Assembly (NCBI GenBank): GCA_934597585.1
Contig: CAKTSA010000004.1
Location: forward strand, 1 to 64,000
Direction: 5' to 3'
From: an uncultured Oscillospiraceae bacterium
GTDB taxonomy: Bacteria; Bacillota; Clostridia; Oscillospirales; Oscillospiraceae
Length of the DNA stretch: 64,000 nucleotides
In this document: in pieces, positions 1-6,903 of the stretch
How positions within the stretch are numbered: the stretch's first letter is position 1
Layout: each line of letters starts with the position of its first letter
The notes under the pieces: generated by a model
The model's input: the letters and a program-made list of their open reading frames with translations, nothing else
Told to the model about the DNA's origin: nothing
Database searches by the model: none
Position numbers and translations under genes: made by a program

Positions 1-30
1 TCTGCCCTATTTCTTCTTTGATACGACTAA

Positions 31-63
31 AACGCCAGTTCTCGCATAACGAGAACTGGCGTT
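31..63. terminator. Perfect hairpin, probable terminator
   Basis: A perfect 14-bp stem (31-44 pairing with 50-63) closes a 5-nt loop. Short T or A stretches flank it on both sides, so it could end transcription from a gene left of the window or from the leftward gene at 139-708. No reading frame of its own is apparent in 1-138. Confidence 0.5.
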
Positions 64-77
64 CTTTGACAGGCTGA

Positions 78-110
78 AATGTGTGCGCCGTATTTCACGG
101 CGCACACATT
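78..110 (-). terminator. Hairpin downstream of the 139-708 gene
   Basis: A perfect 13-bp stem (78-90 with 98-110) closes a 7-nt loop. It begins 29 bp past the stop of the leftward gene at 139-708. The U tract is weak, so this is a likely but imperfect intrinsic terminator. Confidence 0.5.
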
Positions 111-138
111 AATTATGATTATTGGTTCAGGTATGTAG

Positions 139-708
139 TCAGCGCTCGAACGCCACCAGGTAGGAGCCCAGCACCTGCTGGCAGGGGATGGCGGCGGCGT
201 TTTCCACGGTGAGGGGCTGGTGGGGGTAGATGTGCTGCACCTCGGTGGGGTAGGCGGGCAGGGTCTTGCCGATGCTGACGCCGTGGGCGCCCTCCGACAG
301 GAGCCAGCGGAATGCACAGTCGCAGAACTCCTTATTGGCGGTGATGAGCTCTGGGGCGCGCAGCGTCTCCTCCGGGGTCAGGAAGAAGCAGCCGGCGTTG
401 TCCTTTTCCGCCGGGCAGGAGCCGGCGACGCCTACGCCGGTGAAGGAGATCTCCAGAAGATCGGTGCGGAAGGTGGTGGTCTTGCCCTTCTGGGTGAAGG
501 GGACATCGGTGCGGTGGGCGATGTTCAGCCAGCCCCGGAGGCCGTCCTTCTCGGCGGCGGTATTGAACTCCAGGTAGCCGGTATGACCGTCCCGAATTTC
601 GGCGTTGATGCGCAGCACGGGGCGCAGGGAGGTGAAGCCCTCCGGCAGCAGGGCGCGGAGACGGTCCTGCTCGACGCCGTAGGCCATGACGAATTGCTGA
701 ATGTGCAT
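139..708 (-). CDS. Hypothetical protein, acetoacetate decarboxylase/DUF2071-like
   Basis: A 189-residue soluble protein with no signal peptide or membrane segment. An LLPEGF segment near residue 22 followed by strand-rich sequence recalls the acetoacetate-decarboxylase-like/DUF2071 fold, but I see no decisive catalytic lysine motif, so the function is unknown. The ATG at 708 is chosen because GGAGG lies just upstream of it. A sigma70-like promoter at 747-775 reads into it and a hairpin follows its stop. It is divergent from the DUF4317 gene, and about 175 bp separate the two start codons. Confidence 0.75.
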   Translation of the reverse strand: MHIQQFVMAYGVEQDRLRALLPEGFTSLRPVLRINAEIRDGHTGYLEFNTAAEKDGLRGWLNIAHRTDVPFTQKGKTTTFRTDLLEISFTGVGVAGSCPAEKDNAGCFFLTPEETLRAPELITANKEFCDCAFRWLLSEGAHGVSIGKTLPAYPTEVQHIYPHQPLTVENAAAIPCQQVLGSYLVAFER

Positions 709-746
709 GGGTGGTGCCTCCTTTGGTGGTTTTGATCGTTTTTTCT

Positions 747-775
747 ATTGTATCAGCTGCGGCGGGGAGATGCAA
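747..775 (-). promoter_or_regulatory. Sigma70 promoter for the 139-708 gene
   Basis: Read leftward, TTGCAT (770-775) and TACAAT (747-752) are separated by 17 bp. The -10 lies about 40 bp from the start codon at 708. Confidence 0.65.
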
Positions 776-792
776 GGAAAAACGGGAAGTGG

Positions 793-821
793 TTGACGGG
801 CGGGGCGGGGCGCGGTACAAT
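793..821 (+). promoter_or_regulatory. Sigma70 promoter for the DUF4317 gene
   Basis: TTGACG (793-798) and TACAAT (816-821) are separated by 17 bp, 63 bp ahead of the ATG at 884. It is back to back with the leftward promoter at 747-775. Confidence 0.7.
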
Positions 822-883
822 AGGACGGTATGCAAATGAGCGCGGGGGCGGCGGCCGCCGCGGAGGATGAGAAAGGATGGACC

Positions 884-2044
884 ATGAATCAGAAGGAGCT
901 CAACGAGATCCGCCGGCGGTTCAAGCTGGACAGGAACGCCATCAGCAGAGTTTACGGGTGCTACGTGAACAGCAATAAGGAGATCATCGCCGACATCGAC
1001 GCGTCCATGGGGCTGATGTCCCAGGAGGAGCAGGAGATGTATCTGGGGCTTTTGAAGAAGGCGCTGTCCGGGGCGCTGGGGCGAAATCTCATCGACATCG
1101 AGTTTTCCACCGCCCAGGTGTCCAACAGCGACGAGCACCGGCTGCTGCAGACCATCCGGCAGACGGGACTGCAGGACCGGAACTCCCGGGAGACACTGTG
1201 CCGCAGGATCATCGACGCCATGGACATGGGGGAGAGCAACTATCTCATTCTGCTGGCGGCGGACGCCTATGACGTGCCCTATCGGGGGCGGGACGACGAG
1301 ACCTTTGCCGACGGGTCCGACACGGTGTACAAGTACTTCGTGTGCAGCATCTGCCCGGTGAAGGCCCCTGCGCTGGAGCTGAAGTACAACAACGCGGACA
1401 GCGCCTTTCACAGCGCGTCCACGGGGCATATCGCCCTAGCGCCGGAGCTGGGGTTTCTGTTCCCGGCCTTTGACGACCGCTCGGCCAATATCTACAACGC
1501 GCTTTTCTACAGCAAGAACGCGGCGGAGCTCCACCAGGAGGTGATCGACGCGGTGTTCCGGGTGGCGGAGCCGCCCATGTCGGCGGAGGAGCAGCGGAAT
1601 GTGTTCGGCACGGCGCTGGGGGATACGCTGCAGAAGGACTGCAGCTACGACGTGGTGCAGTCGGTCCACGAGCAGGTGCGGGGACGCATCGCCGAGCACA
1701 AGGAGAGCAAGGACCCGGAACCGCTGAAGCTGACGGTCCGGGAGGTGGGGGAGATGCTCTCCGGCAGCGGCGTGGCGGCGGAGAAGGTGGAGGCCTTCCA
1801 GCAGGAGTGTCGCAGACAGTACGGCGAGGACGCGGAGCTGAACCCCAAGAACATCGTGGAGAGCGGCAAGTTCCAGATCACCACGCCGGAGGTGAAGATC
1901 GCCGTGGCGCCGGAGTACAGCTATATGATCGAGGCCCGGGTCATCGACGGGCGGCGGTACATCCTGATCCCCGCCGACGAGGGGGTGGAGGTCAACGGCA
2001 TTGCGGTGAATATCCCCAATCCCCAGAAGGGGGAGGAGGCGTAA
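884..2044 (+). CDS. DUF4317 family protein
   Basis: A 386-residue soluble protein matching the DUF4317 family of Clostridia: N-terminal MNQKELNEIRRR, a conserved segment around KDCSYDVVQSVHEQV, and a C-terminal part with GRRYILIPADEGVEVNGI. The family has no established activity. I chose the ATG at 884, behind a GAAAGGATGG-type site, rather than the upstream in-frame ATG at 830, which would add an Ala-rich stretch with no ribosome site. There is no signal peptide or membrane segment. It probably forms a single-gene unit from the promoter at 793-821, because a new promoter starts right after its stop. Confidence 0.85.
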   Translation: MNQKELNEIRRRFKLDRNAISRVYGCYVNSNKEIIADIDASMGLMSQEEQEMYLGLLKKALSGALGRNLIDIEFSTAQVSNSDEHRLLQTIRQTGLQDRNSRETLCRRIIDAMDMGESNYLILLAADAYDVPYRGRDDETFADGSDTVYKYFVCSICPVKAPALELKYNNADSAFHSASTGHIALAPELGFLFPAFDDRSANIYNALFYSKNAAELHQEVIDAVFRVAEPPMSAEEQRNVFGTALGDTLQKDCSYDVVQSVHEQVRGRIAEHKESKDPEPLKLTVREVGEMLSGSGVAAEKVEAFQQECRRQYGEDAELNPKNIVESGKFQITTPEVKIAVAPEYSYMIEARVIDGRRYILIPADEGVEVNGIAVNIPNPQKGEEA

Positions 2045-2051
2045 GCCGCCC

Positions 2052-2138
2052 TTGACAAACGGGCGGTGCGCGGCTATAATCCAAAGCAAAGAGGGGCTGC
2101 GGCCCCGGAAGAGAAAAGCTGCCGGAGGCGGCTTTTCT
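2052..2138 (+). promoter_or_regulatory. Promoter plus two hairpins: short RNA or attenuated leader
   Basis: Consensus TTGACA (2052-2057), a 17-bp spacer and TATAAT (2075-2080). The predicted transcript first forms GGGGC/GCCCC (2093-2097 with 2102-2106), then a 12-bp stem with one GU pair (2112-2123 with 2127-2138) ending in UUUUCUU, which looks like an intrinsic terminator. The next start codon is 92 bp further on. The unit may produce a roughly 50-nt RNA or act as an attenuator for 2231-3277. Confidence 0.5.
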
Positions 2139-2230
2139 TGAGATGGATGGTTAGCGGAAACTAACCGCAAAAAGCGCTGATGCTGCTGCCGGGCGGGGCG
2201 GCGGATAGGAAAAAGGAGAGGTGAGCTGCG

Positions 2231-2722
2231 ATGGTATGGCAGACGATTCTGGAGGGCCTGGGCCTGGGGGCGCTGCTGGTGCTGGTGTGCGCCTTCGGCA
2301 TCCGCAGGGGCGCGGTGGGACTGGTGCACCTCTATCACCAGGAGGTGCAGGACCGGTGCGTGGCGCTGGGGCTGACCACCCATGAGCAGATCCGGCGCAG
2401 CAGCGTGCGCTTCAAGCTGTGCTGCGTGCCGGGGTATGTGGCCTATGTGCTGGTGTGCGTGTATGCGGTCAACGGGGCGCGGGGCTTCTGGACGGGGTTC
2501 TGGCAGATGCTGGTGATCCTGTGGGTGATGAATGTCATCGACCGGCTGCTGGTGGACGAATGGTGGGTGGGCCACACGACGGGGTGGGTCATTCCGGGGA
2601 CGGAGGATCTGATGCCGTACATCACCGCCCGGGACAAGCGGACCAAGTGGCTGGCCGGAACGGTGGGGCTGGCGGCCGTCGCCGGCGTGCTGGCCGGGGT
2701 GATGGCGCTGCTGTGCCCCTGA
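2231..2722 (+). CDS. Hypothetical membrane protein
   Basis: 163 residues with four hydrophobic stretches (about 8-25, 63-82, 88-105 and 140-162). A positively charged, cysteine-bearing segment separates the first two. I do not recognise the family. The start is supported by AAAGGAGAGGTGAGC upstream. It is followed after about 20 bp by the microprotein at 2742 and the membrane protein at 2816, so the three probably share one transcript. The small-protein neighbours and lack of enzymatic motifs suggest a membrane accessory function, which is inference only. Confidence 0.7.
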   Translation: MVWQTILEGLGLGALLVLVCAFGIRRGAVGLVHLYHQEVQDRCVALGLTTHEQIRRSSVRFKLCCVPGYVAYVLVCVYAVNGARGFWTGFWQMLVILWVMNVIDRLLVDEWWVGHTTGWVIPGTEDLMPYITARDKRTKWLAGTVGLAAVAGVLAGVMALLCP

Positions 2723-2741
2723 GAGGAGAGGGAGGAACGAT

Positions 2742-2819
2742 ATGCACGAGTATTATGCAAAAAAGCGGGGGAAGCTGCGGAAGACCATGGAGGGCTGTCC
2801 GGCGGAGGGGGAACGATGA
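2742..2819 (+). CDS. 25-residue basic microprotein (candidate)
   Basis: An ATG preceded by a strong GAGGAGAGGGAGGAACG ribosome site opens a 25-codon frame, MHEYYAKKRGKLRKTMEGCP followed by AEGER. Its stop overlaps the next ATG (2816) in the arrangement ATGA, the usual layout for translational coupling. The N-terminal half is rich in Lys/Arg and there is no membrane segment. It may be a true microprotein or a coupling leader that loads ribosomes for the gene at 2816. I recognise no homologue. Confidence 0.5.
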   Translation: MHEYYAKKRGKLRKTMEGCPAEGER

Positions 2820-3277
2820 TGCGGGCTGCGGTGACGGTGGGATTCTGGCTGCTCTATTGGGGTATGTGCTTTCTGGCCACCGGGACGGATCGGAAAAATC
2901 TGATGGGGCTGCGCTCCTATCCGGAGGCGGTGCAGGAGCGGGTGCGGCGGGAGCCGTCCCTGGCGGGGATGGTGCCGCGGGAGAAGTCCATGGCGGCGAT
3001 CCTGGGCGGCAACCTGGCGCTGAAAGGCGTGCTGGGGCTGGACAGCTATGGCGCGGCCTTCTGGTTCTTTCTGGTGCTGGGGGAGGGGCTGGGACTGTTT
3101 GACCTGGTGGTGATCGACCTGCTGTGGTGGCGCCATACGAAGCGGGTGCGGTTCCGCTTTCTGCCGGAGAAGGCGTACTATCAGGACCCCGGAAAGCACG
3201 TGGGATCGTTTCTGCGGGGTATTCTGCTGTTTGCCGCCGTGGCCGCGCTGGCGGCGGGGATCGTCACGGCGCTCTGA
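2816..3277 (+). CDS. Hypothetical membrane protein
   Basis: 153 residues with hydrophobic spans near residues 4-20, 60-72, 80-105 and 132-152. The loop after the first span carries a Tyr/Arg-rich stretch (LMGLRSYPEAVQERVRREP). It somewhat recalls small SdpI-like or DUF3784-like membrane proteins, but I cannot assign a family. Its ATG overlaps the stop of the 25-codon frame before it, implying coupled translation. It ends 4 bp before the stop of the convergent ferredoxin gene, with no obvious terminator between them. Confidence 0.7.
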   Translation: MMRAAVTVGFWLLYWGMCFLATGTDRKNLMGLRSYPEAVQERVRREPSLAGMVPREKSMAAILGGNLALKGVLGLDSYGAAFWFFLVLGEGLGLFDLVVIDLLWWRHTKRVRFRFLPEKAYYQDPGKHVGSFLRGILLFAAVAALAAGIVTAL

Positions 3278-3281
3278 CCGT

Positions 3282-4031
3282 TTACAGCGCCGGGAAGCGG
3301 TAGCGGGGCTTACCTAGGCTCTTTCTGCCGTATTCGATGGCCGCGGCGGGGCAATGGCAGATGCAGGCCATGCAGTGGGTGCAGTGGCCGCCCCAGACGG
3401 GCCTGCCATTTTGCGTGGTGATGTTATTCATGGGACAGAGGCGGGCGCACAGGCCGCAGCCGGTGCAGGCATCACTGACGGTGAAGGCCCTGGCCTTGAC
3501 GAAGAGAGAATAGAAGAGGGGATTCACCGGGCCGCTCATGAAGCGGTCGTAGAGATTGTTGCGGGGCGGGGGAAACGACTGTCCTGCGGCGATGGCGGCG
3601 ATGGCCCGGTCGATATCCGGTTCCGCCCGGGCCACGATCTGCCGGGCCTCGCCGGGCTGAGGGGCGTTGAACATGGCGATGTAGTTCTCGGGCATGACGA
3701 TCTGGGCGGTGCCCATACAGGTGAGGCTTTTGGCCTGGCAGAGCCGGCGGTTGTAGGCGTCGGCATTGCCGATCTCGCTGCCGCAGGTCATGACGAACCA
3801 GGCCTGTCCGGCGCCGGTCAGCTCCGTTTTCAGCAGCCAGTCCTCCACAAGGCGGGGAATGCGCCAGGCGTAGGTGGGAGTCACCAGAATGAGGCGCTGG
3901 CCGGTCTCCAGGGGCGCGGTGTCGCCGGACTTGATGCGGTCGTTCAGGCGGAGAAGGGGGTCGGACAGGGCGTCGGCGATGCGCTGGGCCACGTAGTGGC
4001 TGTTGCCGGTGCCGGAAAAGCAGAGTACCAT
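3282..4031 (-). CDS. EFR1 family ferrodoxin (flavodoxin fold plus 2x[4Fe-4S])
   Basis: 249 residues. The N-terminus (MVLCFSGTGNSHYVAQRIAD) is the phosphate-binding start of a flavodoxin-like domain. The C-terminus carries a CTGCGLCARLCPMN motif and a second CTHCMACICHCP motif, a bacterial two-cluster ferredoxin. This is the EFR1 architecture, expected to bind FMN and two [4Fe-4S] clusters and move low-potential electrons in the cytosol. The ATG at 4031 has CAGGAGGACG before it; the frame is open further upstream, but that is read-through over the deformylase gene. It is third in the HxlR-def-EFR1 operon. The electron partner is unknown. Confidence 0.85.
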   Translation of the reverse strand: MVLCFSGTGNSHYVAQRIADALSDPLLRLNDRIKSGDTAPLETGQRLILVTPTYAWRIPRLVEDWLLKTELTGAGQAWFVMTCGSEIGNADAYNRRLCQAKSLTCMGTAQIVMPENYIAMFNAPQPGEARQIVARAEPDIDRAIAAIAAGQSFPPPRNNLYDRFMSGPVNPLFYSLFVKARAFTVSDACTGCGLCARLCPMNNITTQNGRPVWGGHCTHCMACICHCPAAAIEYGRKSLGKPRYRFPAL

Positions 4032-4044
4032 GGCGTCCTCCTGT

Positions 4045-4455
4045 TCAGATGATGATGCCGTCGCAGTGGTCGATCTCGTGCTGGATGATCTGAGCGGTCC
4101 AGCCGGTGAAGGTCCTGAGACGAGTCTGGAATTTTTCGTTCTGCCACTGGACCTTGATGGTCTGGTGGCGCTTTGTTTTCCGGCGGCCGGTGAGGGAGAG
4201 GCAGCCCTCCTCCGTCTCGTAGGGGCCGGAGCGCCTGACGATGACGGGGTTGAACATGACCATATATTCCCCCTCATTATCAAACGCGATGATGCGCTTG
4301 CTGACGCCGATCATGTTGGCGGCCATGCCTACGCAGCCGTCCCGGTGGGCGGCCAGGGTGTCCAGCAGGTCCTGGGCCACGCCCAGATCCTCCGGCGCGG
4401 CGGGCTGGGAGCTCTGGGACAGGAAACATACATCCTTGCAGATATGGCGGATCAT
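4045..4455 (-). CDS. def: Peptide deformylase-like protein
   Basis: 136 residues of the short Clostridia type. Motif 2 (EGCLSL, Cys85) and motif 3 (QHEIDH, His126, Glu127, His130) supply the usual metal ligands and general base. Motif 1 reads CVGMAANM, so the glutamine normally closing GxGLAAxQ is a methionine (Met48). Classical deformylases remove the formyl group from nascent N-termini; this variant group is annotated as deformylase but its activity is less certain. Its ATG overlaps the HxlR stop by 4 bp, and the ferredoxin gene follows 13 bp later. Confidence 0.8.
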   Translation of the reverse strand: MIRHICKDVCFLSQSSQPAAPEDLGVAQDLLDTLAAHRDGCVGMAANMIGVSKRIIAFDNEGEYMVMFNPVIVRRSGPYETEEGCLSLTGRRKTKRHQTIKVQWQNEKFQTRLRTFTGWTAQIIQHEIDHCDGIII

Positions 4456-4784
4456 AGCGCTTCCTCCCGGGGGGCGTTTTTCTTTTGGTAGTCGGTGCCC
4501 CAGGCCACCATGGAGTCCAGAATGGGCTTCAGGCTGCGGCCGGTGGGGGTGAGGGTGTATTCCACTCGCGGCGGTACCTCGGCATAGACCTTGCGGGTGA
4601 GAAGGCCCTGGGCCTCCATGTCACGCAGCTGGGCGGTCAGCACCTTCTGGGTCACGTGGCCGATGGATTTTTTCAGTTCGCCGAAGCGCTTGGTGCCGTC
4701 CATCAGGTCCCGCAGGATCAGCACCTTCCATTTGTCGCCGATGAGCATCAGTGTCGTCTCTACAGGACAGGCGGGTAATTGCAT
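4452..4784 (-). CDS. HxlR family transcriptional regulator
   Basis: 110 residues: a winged-helix protein with an N-terminal CPVETTLMLIGDKWKVLILR block (Cys8 near the N-terminus), then FGELKKSIGHVTQKVLTAQL as recognition region and PPRVEYTLTPTGRSL as wing. HxlR proteins bind palindromes as dimers and often sense redox or electrophile stress through the N-terminal Cys; that role here is inferred. The ATG at 4784 follows GGAGGTTTTCCC. It heads the leftward operon, and its promoter overlaps a perfect palindrome, so it probably regulates itself. Confidence 0.88.
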   Translation of the reverse strand: MQLPACPVETTLMLIGDKWKVLILRDLMDGTKRFGELKKSIGHVTQKVLTAQLRDMEAQGLLTRKVYAEVPPRVEYTLTPTGRSLKPILDSMVAWGTDYQKKNAPREEAL

Positions 4785-4806
4785 GGGAAAACCTCCATTT
4801 TGCGCA

Positions 4807-4835
4807 ATAGTATTCTTTTGGTAACTACAGCACAA
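4807..4835 (-). promoter_or_regulatory. HxlR operon promoter
   Basis: Read leftward, TTGTGC (4830-4835) and TACTAT (4807-4812) are 17 bp apart. The -35 lies inside the palindrome at 4829-4844, so a bound repressor would block the promoter. Confidence 0.6.
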
Positions 4836-4844
4836 TATTGTGCT
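4829..4844. promoter_or_regulatory. Perfect 16-bp palindrome, probable HxlR operator
   Basis: AGCACAATATTGTGCT is an exact palindrome between divergent genes. It covers the -35 of the HxlR operon and ends 4 bp before the -35 of the rightward promoter at 4848-4876. Position and symmetry suit a dimeric winged-helix regulator controlling both directions. Confidence 0.6.
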
Positions 4845-4847
4845 TAC

Positions 4848-4876
4848 TTTACGAATGGGCTGTATGGCGTTATTAT
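4848..4876 (+). promoter_or_regulatory. Promoter for the MBL-like/SirTM operon
   Basis: TTTACG (4848-4853) and TATTAT (4871-4876) are separated by 17 bp, about 55 bp ahead of the start at 4930. It lies just downstream of the palindrome at 4829-4844. Confidence 0.5.
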
Positions 4877-4929
4877 AAGGGCAGCGAAAGAGAAATGCAA
4901 GCTTTCGAGAAAAGATTTTGGAGGAATGT

Positions 4930-5736
4930 ATGATGAATAAGACTGCTGAGCGCGTTGTGACGCTGGACAAGGGCCGTGTGGACGTTTATACTGAGAACGG
5001 TATTACCCTGTATGCCTATCAGACCTGTGATCCCATCGACAACGAGGTGTTTGTGCTGGCCAGGAATGGCCGGGGCGTGGTGATCGAGCTGCCCTGCTTC
5101 TATGACAACATCCGGGAGCTGACGGATTTCCTGGCGGCGGAGGGCATTCGCGTAGAGGGCAAGCTAGTGGCCTATCACGCGGCGGGTGCTTCCTTCCTGC
5201 CGGAGGTGCCTGCCTACGGCACGGCGTCCTCTGTGGCCTACAACACCACAGGCGGCGGCGCGGCGCTGGTGGCGAATTTCAAGAGCGCCTTTGGCGACAG
5301 CTTTGACGCGGGACTGTGCGCCGTGGACCACGTGATGGAGGAGGGCGAGGCGGAGATCGCCGGTATCCGCTTTGTGGTGAAGCCCAATGCCGAGGCCTAT
5401 GACCTGGAGATCCCGGAGATGAACTGCGTGTATACCCACATGATGGGCCACGACTGCCACTCCATCGTGGCGGGCTGCCCCCACGCCGACGGGATCATCT
5501 CCCAGCTGAACTACTACATCCGCAGAGGCTTTGGTCTGGTGCTGACTTCCCACTACACGCCGGAGGATCTGAAGGACGCGCAGACCAAGGTGACGTATCT
5601 GACGGCGCTGAAGGAGATCGCACTGACCTGCGGCAGCGCCGACGAGATGCGGGCGAAGGTACAGGCACAGTATCCCGATTACAGCGGGATGAATTATCTG
5701 GACATGACGGTGGGCTTTTTCTTCCCTGGGAAGTAA
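4930..5736 (+). CDS. MBL-fold-like protein without the canonical metal motif
   Basis: A 268-residue cytosolic protein with the strand pattern of a metallo-beta-lactamase fold (VDVYTENGITLYAYQT, then NEVFVLARNGRGVVIELPCF). The HxHxDH motif is missing: the matching place reads YHAAGASF, so the usual binuclear metal site looks degenerate. Later histidines (THMMGHDCHS) might form another site. Function is unknown. Two adjacent ATGs (4930, 4933) sit behind GGAGG; both have acceptable spacing and I give the longer form. It leads the operon with the macrodomain remnant and SirTM, opposite the HxlR gene. Confidence 0.7.
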   Translation: MMNKTAERVVTLDKGRVDVYTENGITLYAYQTCDPIDNEVFVLARNGRGVVIELPCFYDNIRELTDFLAAEGIRVEGKLVAYHAAGASFLPEVPAYGTASSVAYNTTGGGAALVANFKSAFGDSFDAGLCAVDHVMEEGEAEIAGIRFVVKPNAEAYDLEIPEMNCVYTHMMGHDCHSIVAGCPHADGIISQLNYYIRRGFGLVLTSHYTPEDLKDAQTKVTYLTALKEIALTCGSADEMRAKVQAQYPDYSGMNYLDMTVGFFFPGK

Positions 5737-5755
5737 GCCCGGAAAGGAGCGCAGG

Positions 5756-6040
5756 ATGACTCAGGCGGAGCGGCGGCTGTTTCTGATCCGGTCGCTATTG
5801 AAGGAGAACGCGGCATACCGGGACCTGCGGGTCCCGGCGGACGCGGACGGGCAGCGGCAGCTGCTGCGGAGCCTGATGAACGTCCGGGCGCCGGAAACGA
5901 CAAGTGAGGCGTTTCTGACGGTGCAGGACGACTATCTGCGGCGGTACAAGACGGAGACGGGAAGCGGAATGAAGGTGATTTTCAATGTTTTCAAGGATAC
6001 GGACCGGGAGATCTATGAGAGATTGCTCCGCAAAGCTTGA
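5756..6040 (+). CDS. Internally deleted macrodomain (protein-ADP-ribose hydrolase) remnant
   Basis: 94 residues. Residues 1-62 (through LLRSLMNV and AFLTVQDDYLRR) match the N-terminal arm of zinc-type protein-ADP-ribose hydrolases found next to SirTM. Residues 64-94 (YKTETGSGMKVIFNVFKDTD onward) match the extreme C-terminus of the same family. The family is normally about 260 residues, so the catalytic macrodomain core and zinc-binding residues are gone, joined in frame near base 5940. The ribosome site AAAGGAGCGCAGG is intact. The product cannot be an active hydrolase. It overlaps the SirTM start by 26 bp, so it may survive for translational coupling. The homology call is from memory of the family. 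Confidence 0.7.
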   Translation: MTQAERRLFLIRSLLKENAAYRDLRVPADADGQRQLLRSLMNVRAPETTSEAFLTVQDDYLRRYKTETGSGMKVIFNVFKDTDREIYERLLRKA

Positions 6041-6875
6041 GCGGCTGCGGACGGCGCTCCGTGACGCGGAGGCGGTGGTCGTCGGCGCGGGAGCCGGACT
6101 GTCCGCCGCGGCGGGATTTACCTACAGCGGGGAGCGGTTTGGACGGTATTTCTCCGATTTCGCGGAGAAATACGGCATTGGCGATATGTATTCCGGCGGA
6201 TTTTACCCCTTTTCCACCAAAGAGGAATTCTGGGCGTATTGGAGCCGGTATATCCTGGTCAACCGCTATCAGGACGCGCCGAAGCCGGTGTATGACGAGC
6301 TTCTGGCACTGGTGGCGGACAAGGACTACTTTGTGATCACCACCAATGTGGACCACTGCTTCCAGAAGGAGGGATTTGATAAAAAGCGGCTGTTCTATAC
6401 CCAGGGGGACTACGGGCTGTTTCAGTGCAGCGGGCCCTGCTGCCAGGAGACGTTTGACAACGAGGCGGCCATACGGGAGATGGCGGCGCGGCAGGAGAGA
6501 ATGCGGATCCCGCCTGAGCTTCTGCCCCGCTGTCCTCACTGCGGCAGGCCTATGACCATGAACCTGCGGTGCGACGACACTTTCGTCCAGGACGATGGGT
6601 GGCACGCCGCGGCGGTGCGGTATGAAAATTTCCTGCGGACCCGGGCGGGGCAGAGGGTGCTCTTTTGGGAGCTGGGGGTGGGGTATAACACCCCGGGCAT
6701 CATCAAGTATCCCTTCTGGCAGATGACGGCGGGGAATCCGAAGGCCATCTATGCCTGCATCAACCAGGGCCAGGCGGCCTGCCCCCGGGAGATCGAAGGG
6801 CAGGCGGTCTGCATTGATGGGGATATCGGGGACGCGGTGCGGGCCCTGCGGGAAAAAGAAGGGACCTCCGGGTGA
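6015..6875 (+). CDS. Class M sirtuin (SirTM), protein ADP-ribosyltransferase
   Basis: 286 residues. GAGAGLSAAAGF is the NAD-binding start; TTNVDHCFQ gives the conserved Asn-Asp; the QGDYGLFQC motif replaces the catalytic His of deacetylase sirtuins by Gln, the hallmark of class M. A zinc ribbon (CSGPCC and CPHC) and ELGVGYNTPGIIKYPF follow. SirTMs ADP-ribosylate lipoylated GcvH-L, a mark removed by the operonic macrodomain, which here is destroyed. No GcvH-L or LplA2 gene is nearby. The ATG at 6015 lies inside the remnant gene with GGGAG before it. A terminator hairpin (6861-6895) spans its stop. Confidence 0.85.
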   Translation: MRDCSAKLERLRTALRDAEAVVVGAGAGLSAAAGFTYSGERFGRYFSDFAEKYGIGDMYSGGFYPFSTKEEFWAYWSRYILVNRYQDAPKPVYDELLALVADKDYFVITTNVDHCFQKEGFDKKRLFYTQGDYGLFQCSGPCCQETFDNEAAIREMAARQERMRIPPELLPRCPHCGRPMTMNLRCDDTFVQDDGWHAAAVRYENFLRTRAGQRVLFWELGVGYNTPGIIKYPFWQMTAGNPKAIYACINQGQAACPREIEGQAVCIDGDIGDAVRALREKEGTSG

Positions 6876-6895
6876 ACCGGGGGCCCTGGTTTTTG
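6861..6895 (+). terminator. Intrinsic terminator after SirTM
   Basis: A GGGACCTCCGG stem with CCGGGGGCCC across a GTGAA loop (some mismatch), followed by a T-rich run at 6890-6894. The SirTM stop codon lies in the loop. Confidence 0.6.
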
Positions 6896-6903
6896 TTATG
6901 GCG

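Noticed and set aside
5756-6875. A complete lipoate-linked ADP-ribosylation operon
   Set aside because: The macrodomain core is deleted and no GcvH-L, LplA2 or luciferase-like oxidoreductase gene adjoins SirTM.
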